Source: Pleurotus ostreatus/Saccharomyces cerevisiae fusant (Eukaryota > Opisthokonta). From it: DNA of 17,603 nt. Location: assembly GCA_024196135.1 (NCBI GenBank), contig JAMQCK010000692.1:1-17603 (forward strand), in the 5' to 3' direction. A program made the position numbers and the translations under genes. Under the pieces are notes generated by a model. It was not told the DNA's origin. It did not search any database and saw only the letters and a list, made by a program, of their open reading frames with translations. This document shows positions 9,924 through 17,603 of this stretch, piece by piece. Every line of letters starts with the position of its first letter. Within the stretch, counting starts at the first letter, position 1.

Positions 9924-10743
9924 TTCTCGCTGTGATAACGTCGGTCGGTGCACTGTACATACGTTCTTTGTTATCCGGCTCCCGAGGCTGCGTCATACGG
10001 GTCGTCTCCATTGACACGAAGTTCTCAGTGCTCCGCGATGCCACGGATGCGCGTCGAGAGGCGAGGGGCAAGCAGCGAAGATGATGGGGAATGACAAGGC
10101 GGCGAACACCTTTCCGGGGATATGATCTCGCGTGGTGAACCACGTGCCGGCCGTACATGGGCAGCGCGTAGGCAGGCGCGCAAGTGTCTCATGTGTTAGT
10201 GCTTGTGAATTACGCATGGGCAGATTCTACGTGCAGCGTGTGCTGCTGGAAATACGAGCTCCTCAAATAGGGACTACACGTAGACCATGGGTTGCCTACA
10301 GGGAGAGCGTGCGCGAACTTGCCCACGAGGTGCTCACAAACGGATCCTCGGGTGTGTACATCGTACTATACGTTGCTAATGAGTTTAATCACACTAATGA
10401 ATGCAGTGATGACTGCGTGAACGGAGGCAAATCTTTTGTTTACACTTTAGGAATGCTTTGCACGTGGTTGCGAAAGAATACCGGAATTTGCCGTTCTGGA
10501 GGTTGGTACCCTTTGTCACCGGTCCCAGGTCCCAATTCAAAGAGGGGACGAGATCTTGATGCAACCGGATACTTATGCACATCTAGTCGTCTATAGCAGT
10601 ATGCCTTGGTTTGATAGAGACTGATTCCAAACTGGAAGCACCATGCTCTCCATGCACGTGATCGTGAGGCTGCCCGGACGTTGCCGCTCTGCTGCATCAG
10701 TGCATCTGCCTGTGGCTTCCGCCCTCTCGAGTCCCACCTTGCC
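9924..10743. other. Shared upstream region of two divergent genes
   Basis: This 820-nt region lies between the start of the transposase-like gene (minus) and the start of the F-box gene (plus), so it must hold both promoters. A plus-strand open frame (10132-10596) and minus-strand frames (to 10158) have no family resemblance and no coherent splicing, and I treat them as chance. On the minus strand a GTATGT donor at about 9962 followed by TATCACAG just before the start codon hints at a short 5' untranslated intron, but at 33 nt it is below the usual size here. Confidence 0.4.
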
Positions 10744-12563
10744 ATGAACGACCCTCATCCCTCACCGCTCCCAACAGAGCTTGCGGATGACCATGAGATC
10801 CGCCTGTGTTGCCGCTGCGGAAACTCCGTCCAGATTGAACCGAGAATATCTCTCGCGGACGTGGAAAGCCTTCGCACCGGAGCACTGCTCGAGCCTACCG
10901 ATGTCGCGCATGCCAGGGAACTCACAGAGCGCCGCATATCCTCGGTGGACGACGTCATTACCTCTCTACACAAGGTCTTGACCGAGTTGGAAGAGCACAA
11001 GCGCCGGCTCTTGCGTCGCGTCGACGTTCAGAAGGCTTACGTCGCTCCCATCCGACGTCTACCTGCCGAACTACTTTCGGAGATCTTCTACCACTGCTGC
11101 CGCCAGTTCGACGACATTACTTCAAGAAGTAGTTGCATGCCTCTCGTGCTTGGCGCGGTGTGTAAGAGATGGCACGGTGGGTACTCGCACGCCTGTCGCC
11201 GTAGCTAAACTCATCGGATCTCCGCCAGACATCGCTCACGATACACCGCGCTTATGGACCGACGTTCGCATGAGCAAGGGACAGAGCGGCGGGAATAAAA
11301 TACGTCCCGAAATCCTTCGCGCGCGATTGCAGCTGTATCTGCGCAACTCCAAAGGACTGCCGTTCTCGGATGCCGTCCAGTATTACAGCAGGCTGAACTC
11401 TAAGAGTAGTCATGCCGTGGCTTTCCCTCTCTTGCTACAGCACGCCGAACGGTGGACTAGTGTCGACATCAGCCATTTTGGGTTCAGCGAAGCTACACAA
11501 GGCATCGCATTCCCTCGACTGCACACAGTCACGGGCGATGGGTTTGGCACGGCGTTCATAGAACCCGAAGGACCAATGCTCCAGCATGCGCCCGCTCTTC
11601 GTCGTGCAATTCTGCGGGACATTGACGAGCACGGATCCGTTCCTATCCTCCCCTGGACTCAGTTCGAATGGATGCAACTGAAATGCAGCGCATCCTTCGC
11701 TTTACAGTGTCTTTCCCAGTGCTCTGCGTTGGCTACCTTGGAGTTCACGCCGACACCATCAAGCCCCCAATTGCTGCCAGCCACCGTCCATCTACCGAGT
11801 CTGCGGCATCTGCACCTTACGATTTGCCAATCAACCGCATGGTACAACAGCGCCGAATCCGTGACGATGACCTTCATGAAGGCCTTCGTAACAGCTCGCT
11901 TGCAACTCCTATCCATTGCATGGTCATCGTATGGATATCGTAGCCCGAAGTCGGATCCAGCCGAAGATGGAGATGCTCTCGCAGTGTTCTACGCGCGAAC
12001 GCAACCGCCGTTGCACGAGCTCAGTCTCTGCCACCCCCATGCTCCAGCCCGCGACTGGGCTTTCTCTATCACAAGCCTGCAGATCTTGAAGCTCGACCTG
12101 GGATACAGCGCACCCTTCGACGACGACTGCGCGATGCTGCTGGCAACGGCTGATGCTGGGGTACCCCGCCTCTTGCCTCATCTTGAGACACTGCACCTCA
12201 AAGGACACCTGCGCGTCACTGCGGCTTCGCTCCTGCAGATGGTCGAAGCGCGTGCAGACCGTGGGCTGCGGAATCTGCATCTGGATATTCGCTCAGCCAA
12301 CATGGATAGACTCGGGAAGCCAGAAATATTTGACCTCATACAGCAAGCCATGCCTGCCGCCGTCATCGAGGGCGTGGACGCGCTCGTCAAACATATCGTA
12401 CGTTCTGACCTTATCCAGTTGGGGGAAGGGAGGGAGCTGACATTGCGCCGAGTAGGAAGAGAGAGATCGCCGCAACGAGTTGGAGCTCCAGTTCCTGGGT
12501 CAGGATCAGGAGTGGATCGACGAATACATACGCAATCGGGATAAGCAAGCGTATGAACGGTGA
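10744..12563 (+). CDS. F-box protein with leucine-rich-repeat-like region
   Basis: F-box proteins bring substrates to SCF ubiquitin ligases through Skp1. Exons are 10744-11176, 11229-12397 and 12456-12563 (TGA), 569 aa. Intron 1 is 52 nt (GTGGGT…CGCCAG) and interrupts the F-box; joining it gives VCKRWHDIAHDTPRLWTDVR, a hallmark of basidiomycete F-box proteins. Intron 2 is 58 nt (GTACGT…GAGTAG, GCTGACA branch). Skipping it would end at 12544 in a poor frame, while splicing gives a charged tail, LELQFLGQDQEWIDEYIRN. Order: a short Cys-containing start (LCCRCG); a helical, probably coiled-coil stretch (about 60-98); F-box at about 102-155 with APIRRLPAELLSEIFYHC; then irregular LxxLxL segments such as LPSLRHLHLTI, ITSLQILKLDL, LPHLETLHLKG and LRNLHLDI, likely the substrate-binding part. 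The target is unknown. A longer start at 10681 is possible but adds an unlikely Cys-rich leader. Confidence 0.8.
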
Positions 12564-12802
12564 CGATACTGGACTGTCTTGACGCAGGTCTTCGGCATAT
12601 CAGGGGCATGGAACAGAGAGAGGAGGGTCGTTGGTAGACCATGGCAATTGTCTCCAGAAGGGACGGGAACCTAGTATGACGATGTAGCGTAATGGGATGC
12701 ATTGCAGAAGGTCTATTCCGGACCAACGTCAGGCGACGACGGTCCTGCTGGTGTGTAGTAGAGCACATGCAGCTCGAGAGGAAGGTAGAAGCCGAACAAG
12801 GC

Positions 12803-13307
12803 TCATACCGCCTGGGAAGGATGTGAGCAAACAATCCCGCTCTTCATATGCAGCCCACGCACCTTTGGCGCAACGCTCAAAATCTTGCTCCACCCCTTCT
12901 TTCGCAAGTCCGCGCTGACCACACCTGCTATCCGCGTGCCCAGCATCTCGCGCTTGTTGTTCAACAAGACCGCCGCGTTGTCGTCGAAGCGCACCATCCG
13001 CCCGTCCGGCCGGCGTACTTGCTTCCGCGTCCGCACAATGACTGCCCTCCGGACGTCTCCACGGCGCACCTTGACCGCCGTCACCGAGTTTTGTGCCGCG
13101 ACGGACACCGGCCGCGCGCGCTTCACGACGCAAACAATCTCGTCGCCGACGGAGCCCCAGCCATTGTTGACCTTGTTCTTGAGGACGTTGACGCACTCGA
13201 CGACGACCGCGCCAGAGTTGTCTATGCACTGTGACAGTATCTCAGCATTTCCAAGTACAGTGAAGAGACGCGACGCGCACGTTTAGCAGGCTCTTGAGCT
13301 GGATCAT
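12803..13307 (-). CDS. Mitochondrial ribosomal protein uL14m
   Basis: Large-subunit mitochondrial ribosomal protein of the L14/MRPL38 family, which binds rRNA at the subunit interface. Exons: 13307-13281 (MIQLKSLLN), 13228-12863, and a 9-nt last exon 12811-12803 (Ala-Val-stop). Introns are 52 nt (13280-13229) and 51 nt (12862-12812, GTGCGT donor, GCTCAC branch, TTCCCAG acceptor). The product is 133 aa, close to the size of its relatives. Family marks: [74 protein letters not shown] and [11 protein letters not shown]. The start is set by MIQLKSLLN, the usual L14 beginning. Intron 2 has no stop in frame, so retaining it would add 17 residues; the spliced end, APKAV, fits the family better. The gene converges on the F-box gene 239 nt away. 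Confidence 0.9.
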
Positions 13308-14389
13308 CGCGGAAGGTGAGGCCGGTGTCAAATTCTCACGACCTCGGCGCGTTGATCGCTTGAGTCGGACCGGCGTCCGAGTAGCCCCGCTAATTGCCTT
13401 TCTCGGAAAACAAAGGCAGCATCACGTGAAAAGTTCAACTTTCTGAATTCGCATGCCATGATTCTGCAGGCCGTCGGCAAGTAGAGATGAGAAGCATGAT
13501 CGTATTCACAGAGTGTTTTCTCCTCACTCGTGTGGCCTTCTTCCCGACACTTCGCATGCCAACGGGACAATCGAGCAAACAATCCCGCGAGGCCCGCTTG
13601 CGTCCGGCCTCCGTCTCACGGCGATTTCGCATGGTCAGAAAGCCGCCTGGGTGCATGGCGAGCGCAATATACCCGCATACAGCAAAGAAGCCCTTCTTTG
13701 ATACCGGAGAAGGCAGCCCAACATTAACGGACAACGACCGTGGGCAAGGCATCGAATGGGCACTCGGTCGAGCGTGCTTCCGCTCCACGCCCGCTCTGCA
13801 GCTTCGATTCGCATTTGGTCGACCTGAGAGACAGCCGCGATGGGATTCAACAGAAGGCAGAGGCTCGACCTCATTCGCACGTAAAAGCTTGAGACGCATG
13901 ACTTGTCCGAGGTCGGCGCGAGATTCTACTGAATGTCCGCCATGCTTCTGTATAGTATCCGAGGCGCCTCGCGCACCCTACAGGCAAGACCTCGAGGGAG
14001 GATATACGCGCGCATGACCGGATGGTAAAGACCAGACGCACCCCGCATACCATACCGCCATTCGCTGGCACCCAGACGTCCGCCAACTGCGGAGCCTCCC
14101 GCCTGATGCAGACAACCGCATTCGCAACAACACGCAAGAAGCATCTCCTTCTCCCGATGCACGTTCGATGAACGCCGGTTCGACGTCAACAAATAGACGC
14201 GCCCACGATCCCATCCCAAATCCGCCCCCATGATTACCTGCCAAGGTCCTTTCTCGGCGATACGCCTCCACTCCCACTCGCCGCCCGCAACCTCGAGCAC
14301 TGTCCGGGACCGAAAGATAGAAGGCGGGCGATGCTCATTGCAGGCTGCGCATGACGCTATGTAGCCCGTATCAGCACCGATATCTACCA
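13308..14389. other. Gene-poor region upstream of uL14m
   Basis: About 1.1 kb with no recognised gene. The part next to 13307 should contain the uL14m promoter. Open frames occur on both strands (plus 13487-14017; minus 13435-13899 and 13926-14390), but none resembles a known family. The minus frame 13926-14390 contains RSRTVLEVAGGEWEWRRIAE and could be an extension or neighbouring fragment of the pseudogene ending at 14390, through an alternative splice acceptor at about 14390. I could not decide this. Confidence 0.35.
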
Positions 14390-15129
14390 CTACGGTTGAT
14401 AGACAGTGACGGCCGCGTCGCGCACTATTTCAAGCGCGTCAGCCTCCGGGCGGGCGGAAGACTCAGGTGACTCACCCCAATCTTCCAGTCGCAGGAATAG
14501 GTAAATCAATATGACGTGGCGGATATGTTCGCGCGGGTAAGGCGGACCAACAAGCGGCGGCTGTCGACGGAGCCTACGTGAATCTGGGCGGTGAATGTGT
14601 CGTCGGAGAGCCGCGAGCGCCAGTAGTTTGGGTAGAGTGGTCGCAGTAAGCTTCGAAAGGGCAGCCTTTGGGGTTGGAGTGGAACGACAGCCTAGTCAAG
14701 CGACCATGTCCATATCTTGGGGTTTAGACTGCATAGCGCGGCTAGCCAGGACTCCTGTGCGTACTTTGGCGGTCTCAAACAATGTATAATAATTCGAAAG
14801 AAGGCTCGAAAGGACTTCTGGACTGCCGTTTTTCTGAAGATAGGCTCGCGGAGTGCGAAATGGCGGTGGTCGAAGTAGATCGAAACGCCTGAGGAGCTGT
14901 AAGAGCCACCCTTCGCGTAGTCGAGACAATTTAAGAAGGGTTCTGATGGCGCGAGAAGTGGTAAACATTGCTCTAGGAAATTCGTGGCTTCCGTTAGCGA
15001 TACCCAGAGCTTGGCGAGTAGGTCCAAGGGAACTCGTGCCCTTCTGTAGATCGTTTCTCCTGTCAAGCGGAGTGGAAGCCAGATAAGCAGGCAGCGGACC
15101 CAGAGAAGATCTCGAAGGCACCACGCCAA
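14390..15129 (-). pseudogene. Disrupted gene remnant with in-frame stop and frameshift
   Basis: From about 15066 to 14695 the minus strand reads like real protein: VPLDLLAKLWVSLTEATNFL, LLAPSEPFLNCLDYAKGGSY, FDHRHFALREPIFRKTAVQK and PPKYAQESWLAALCSLNPKI. A TAG stop at 14694-14692 interrupts the frame; beyond it the same frame continues protein-like with LLRPLYPNYWRSRLSDDTFT and AQIHVGSVDSRRLLVR. At about 14540-14548 one base seems to be missing, after which another frame gives PYPREHIRHVILIYLFLRLE. A GTGAGT…AAATAG intron of 51 nt (14475-14425) then leads to a short last piece ending at TAG 14392-14390. The intron, typical of this genome, supports the strand and the reading. The 5' end is not defined; the ATG at 15129 is only the start of the open frame. 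The family is not recognised. Two independent lesions make decay likelier than sequencing error. Confidence 0.6.
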
Positions 15130-15320
15130 CGTCGAATGAACGAGTGTATACCGTCACCTGGCGCGTGCAGAGCTTTGGGGGACAGATGGTTCTGTAAGTG
15201 GCATTGCCAGGTCGGTGGCCACAAAATTGGACGGCCCCCCCGCTCGCTCGAGGCACGATTCCGACCACAGCCCGCTGCCCAGCCGCGCACGGATTGGACA
15301 GCGTCGCCGTGGCCGAGCCG

Positions 15321-15728
15321 TTAAGAGGGTAAGCATCCCGTCGGCGGTCTGTGGTCGGCACAGTGAGCACCGTGCCTGGCCAGCAGTGCGTTCGTTCTGG
15401 TGGTTAGGAACGCCCCCCTCGCGCTGAAGCCGATCGGTGACTCACCCGCTGAAACCCCCCATGCGCGCCGCGCCCGGACCACGCCATTGTTCCAGCGGAC
15501 CACACACTGTTCCGTCTGCACCATCGCGGACCGGGTGGCGGCGACACGTTGGACGGCACCTTCTACCGCCGTCGCTCTGGTCTTGCTGTGAATCTCCATG
15601 CGGGAGGAAGTCGAGGCCAGCATAAGTCGCCGTAGAAGGACGTCTGCGAGCGCCGCGGTGATACCGAGGGCGTATGTTGATGTCGAGGGCGTGGCGGCGA
15701 AGCAGGCACCGGAAAGGGATGAATGCAC
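15321..15728 (-). other. Possible upstream exon remnant of the 14390-15129 pseudogene
   Basis: A minus-strand frame contains TRATAVEGAVQRVAATRSAM and CVVRWNNGVVRARRAWG, which reads like helical protein. It is followed by a well-formed intron at 15445-15397 (49 nt, GTGAGT donor, CCTAAC branch, ACCAG acceptor). The frame after that intron stays open to about 15070 but is of poor quality, and I could not join it to the better pseudogene piece. It may be the N-terminal part of the same broken gene, or chance in GC-rich DNA. Confidence 0.25.
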
Positions 15729-15729
15729 G

Positions 15730-16020
15730 GTTGGGGGATAACGTGCGTGCTGGGGAAGAGGTAGAACATGAGCGGGCGCAAGGGGTCAGCCACCTCCTAT
15801 GGCTGGGGCGGACATCTACCGGCGGGGAGTATACAGGAAGCACTGTTGGGGTGTCCATCAAACAAGCCGAGGACGTCTCGTGAATGGCCGGGGAAGTAGA
15901 TATCTTTTCTGTTTGAATGCACGCTGGGCCCGCGCCTAGCCTGAGCCGCGCCCCCGCGTACACTGCCGCACGGTTTTCACGTCGAAAAGAAGTAGAAGGC
16001 GATGATGTGGAGAACACCTC
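15730..16020. other. No recognised gene
   Basis: Long minus-strand open frames cover this stretch but look like GC-driven artefacts, rich in Arg, Ser and Pro. The only notable words are TTTTCACGTCGAAAAG and GTAGA near 15974-15995, which resemble part of the motif cluster at 16910-16945. Confidence 0.35.
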
Positions 16021-16024
16021 TGTG

Positions 16025-16053
16025 ACTACGTGAAATCTAGGGCGAATCTACGT
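16025..16053 (+). repeat. CTACGTGAAATCTA motif, first copy
   Basis: CTACGTGAAATCTA at 16026-16039, followed closely by GAATCTACG. The identical 14-mer recurs at 16883-16896, where it is again followed by CTACGT-like sequence. It may be a fragment of a dispersed, probably transposon-derived repeat. Confidence 0.5.
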
Positions 16054-16070
16054 TTGCGCGATGCAGACCT

Positions 16071-16640
16071 TTGCTGCGTCGGTTTCACCTGGGTGCCGCC
16101 ATGGATTCCAGGTGCGCGCTGATGGCGGGCGGAATCCGACGCCCAAAACAGAAATATTGGAGGGTCCACGTGCGGGCCGACGGTCTAGTCACGCAGTCGG
16201 CGAAGGCCGGGCCCGCGTTGCCATCATGTGACCTCGCCGCACTTCAAAGTTTGCGCAGTCGCAACGAAGTCCCACAGCGCGACTTGTCTTCTTCCCTCAC
16301 TCACCGCAGCTGCCCACGACATCCCTCCCGCACTCCGCCTCTGTCTCCTCTCCCGGGCTTGAGGACCGCTCGAAGGGCATCAGGTGCGTGTCCGTCTTTG
16401 GTCTTTGGGCATATCTAACATGCAAACCAGGCTTTCCACGTTGCTCACCGCTTGACGACGTCGCAAACTTGACCAGAGGTACGTTGTCAACACCTTGCCT
16501 ACCCTCATTTACTGACTTATCCCTCAGGCTGACGATCTCGAGGTCCGAGTCGCCTCCTTCGGGGCTTGAGCTTGTCGAAGGGGTCCAAGATCGGCAGGGG
16601 CCAGTCGACGAAGGGTTGGCTGCCCTTGACAACGGCTAGT
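16071..16640 (+). other. Possible spliced transcript, coding status unclear
   Basis: Two introns of the local type lie in tandem on the plus strand: 16384-16430 (47 nt, GTGCGT donor, TCTAACA branch, AACCAG acceptor) and 16479-16527 (49 nt, GTACGT donor, TACTGAC branch, CCCTCAG acceptor), around a 48-nt exon. This pairing is unlikely by chance. After splicing, two of the three frames stop inside the 48-nt exon. The third, from ATG 16071 or 16101, stays open through it and meets TGA at 16530-16532, right after the second splice, for a basic protein of about 120 aa without recognisable family. The transcript could encode a small unknown protein, be a non-coding RNA, or be the 5' part of a broken gene. 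A further acceptor-like tract (CTCACCGCAG, ending 16309) suggests an intron upstream too. Confidence 0.35.
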
Positions 16641-16882
16641 ACGTTTTCCATAGCATCTTCGTAACTTGTATAAGTAGTGCAGCTGTACATTGCTGCTTTA
16701 GTACGTTGGGGTAGATTGTACATGCAATGAAATAGTTTTTGAATATCTACGGGTGTTACTGAGGTCGACGAGCAACGTGTAACGGTCGCAGGCAGCCCAC
16801 CCACCGCCCCGCCGCCGAGCACGTGCCGCTGGATCGTCGTGGAAATTATGTGGGGACTGCATGATGAAGACGTCGGCGTCAG

Positions 16883-16899
16883 CTACGTGAAATCTACGT
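16883..16899 (+). repeat. CTACGTGAAATCTA motif, second copy
   Basis: The same 14-mer as at 16026-16039, here at 16883-16896 and running into CGT. A third, variant unit, CTACCTGAAAT, lies at 16960-16970 inside the right arm of the nearby inverted repeat. Confidence 0.5.
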
Positions 16900-16918
16900 C
16901 GCTCACTATTCATGCGAC

Positions 16919-16980
16919 TTTTTCGTCGAAAACCAGGTAGATTCCATGTGGTGGGAAATCTACCTGAAATTCTCGTCGGC
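16919..16980. repeat. Imperfect inverted repeat around CAGGTAGATT / AATCTACCTG
   Basis: CAGGTAGATTCC (16934-16945) pairs with GGAAATCTACCTG (16954-16966), leaving one bulged A and a loop of about 8 nt. Weaker complementarity extends outward, TTTTCGTCGAAAA on the left against GAAATTCTCGTCGG on the right, so the arms may reach about 26 nt. It could be a small hairpin in RNA, or a remnant of a miniature inverted-repeat element. Confidence 0.5.
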
Positions 16981-17252
16981 AGCGTGCGGCAGTGTAATGA
17001 AAGCCCGCGCGTGTTCGGAGGAGGCAGGTGCCCCAATTGCGACGTTTGTACGTGTGTGGTGGTAGGTTCGCCTGCGGTGCAGTGCAAGCAGCACGCTTGG
17101 GGCGCAGCAGGCCCATGTGGGTCCGAGGAGGGTCAACATGGACGCCACCGCGCGGGTGGCCTGGATCCATGCGCGAAGAAAAATGGGCAGCGACGGAACG
17201 TGCTGTCGGCTGGCCGACGTTTATGCGCGGCGGGCGGGGGGCGCGCGGGGTG

Positions 17253-17603
17253 CTATATCTGATAAACTTGGTGTGCGGGAGGCGGCGGTGTGGCAGTGAT
17301 ATTCGGACTGCGGCCGAGCAGGCGGCTCGTGTGCAGAAGCATCTGTTCCACAGTCATATGGGGCGTGGGGGCGGGAAGGAGCTGGGGCCGCGGCAAGCGA
17401 GAGCGGAAGGGGTTGTGCGACAGGGGAGTTTGAGGCGGCTGACGGTGCTCGTTTCTGGCCGCGATTTTTTGTGGAATTTCGGGAGTCGTGGGGAGGAGCA
17501 CTGGGTGGTCAATTTACTGACAATTTGGTTGCCTCGGCCGGGCTTTTGCCGCCTGTTCGTCGTCATGTGGACTTTTGCGTTGTCGAGCATGTGGAACTTG
17601 ATG
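17253..17603 (-). other. Possible C-terminal fragment of a minus-strand gene
   Basis: A minus frame from about 17513 to the stop at 17253 is Pro-rich and then reads MTVEQMLLHTSRLLGRSPNI before a short tail. The same frame further upstream, to the window edge, is broken by TAA at 17516-17514. This may be the last exon of a gene starting beyond the window, or a relic of one. No family is recognised and no clear acceptor was found, so support is weak. Confidence 0.2.

Larger units (their letters stand above)
16641..17252. other. Gene-poor region with repeat motifs
   Basis: No credible gene. Frames on both strands, such as plus 16912-17262, are rich in Gly, Arg and Cys and look like chance. The stretch contains the second CTACGTGAAATCTA copy and an inverted repeat, described separately. 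A minus frame, 16822-16517, that overlaps the possible plus-strand transcript has protein-like words (SYEDAMENVLAVVKGSQPFV) but no supporting splice sites. Confidence 0.35.

Noticed and set aside
10132..10596. 154-aa plus-strand open frame between divergent genes
   Set aside because: No family likeness; it covers the expected promoter region of the two flanking genes.
5272..10743. Terminal inverted repeats or CACTA-type ends for the transposase-like gene
   Set aside because: I scanned both flanks by eye for matching CACT…/…AGTG ends and longer inverted words and found no convincing pair, so no element boundaries are given.
13487..14017. 176-aa plus-strand open frame and its minus-strand counterpart
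   Set aside because: Neither frame resembles a family, composition is Arg/Ser/Pro-rich on both strands, and no splice pattern supports either.
15442..16017. 191-aa minus-strand open frame
   Set aside because: Extreme Arg/Ser/Pro/Thr composition typical of chance frames in GC-rich DNA.
16517..16822. 101-aa minus-strand frame with some protein-like words
   Set aside because: It overlaps plus-strand introns of much better quality and has no minus-strand splice sites or family match; kept only as a remark.
16912..17262. 116-aa Cys- and Gly-rich plus-strand frame
   Set aside because: It runs through the inverted repeat, lacks any recognisable motif spacing for the cysteines, and looks like chance.
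1..17603. Short lipopeptide pheromone precursors (C-terminal CaaX) or a mating-type locus
   Set aside because: No short frame ends in a Cys-aliphatic-aliphatic-X motif, and no seven-helix receptor or homeodomain gene is present.

Overview
The window looks like nuclear DNA of a basidiomycete fungus, most probably an agaricomycete of the polypore type. It is GC-rich. Its genes are cut by many short introns, mostly 44-67 nt, with GTRNGT-like donors, CTRAY branch points and CAG/TAG acceptors. Several proteins belong to families I know from such fungi. The organism call is an inference; no marker gene fixes the species.

Layout. (1) 1-1460, plus: 3' part of an HbrB/Bit61/PRR5-like TORC2 subunit, cut by the left edge. 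(2) 1989-3542, minus: a six-exon gene for a 430-aa protein of unknown function, rebuilt here by splicing. (3) 4019-4576, minus: a frameshifted pseudogene of an unrecognised protein. Next to it on the plus strand (4559-5271) is a glutathione S-transferase-like gene that keeps its N-terminal domain but has lost its C-terminal domain. (4) 5903-9923, minus: a large ten-exon gene for about 1173 aa, a transposase-like fungal protein with an N-terminal C2H2 finger. All exons join in frame with no stop, so it looks intact. (5) 10744-12563, plus: a three-exon F-box protein with leucine-rich-repeat-like segments. (6) 12803-13307, minus: mitochondrial ribosomal protein uL14m with a tiny last exon. (7) 14390-15129, minus: a second pseudogene, with an in-frame stop and a frameshift. 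(8) 15130-17603: mostly without recognisable genes. It holds a possible spliced plus-strand transcript with two clean introns, and a family of short CTAC(G/C)TGAAAT motifs, one pair arranged as an inverted repeat.

The genes do not form a pathway. Housekeeping genes (TORC2 subunit, uL14m) sit among lineage-expanded families (F-box, GST, the unknown gene), a mobile-element-type gene and gene debris. That pattern fits a transposon-affected, fast-evolving part of a fungal chromosome. The most noteworthy items are the apparently intact transposase-like gene, the unknown six-exon gene, the uL14m intron whose retention would extend the protein in frame, and the spliced but poorly coding transcript near the right end. 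I found no bacterial-type system, CRISPR array, tRNA or rRNA.
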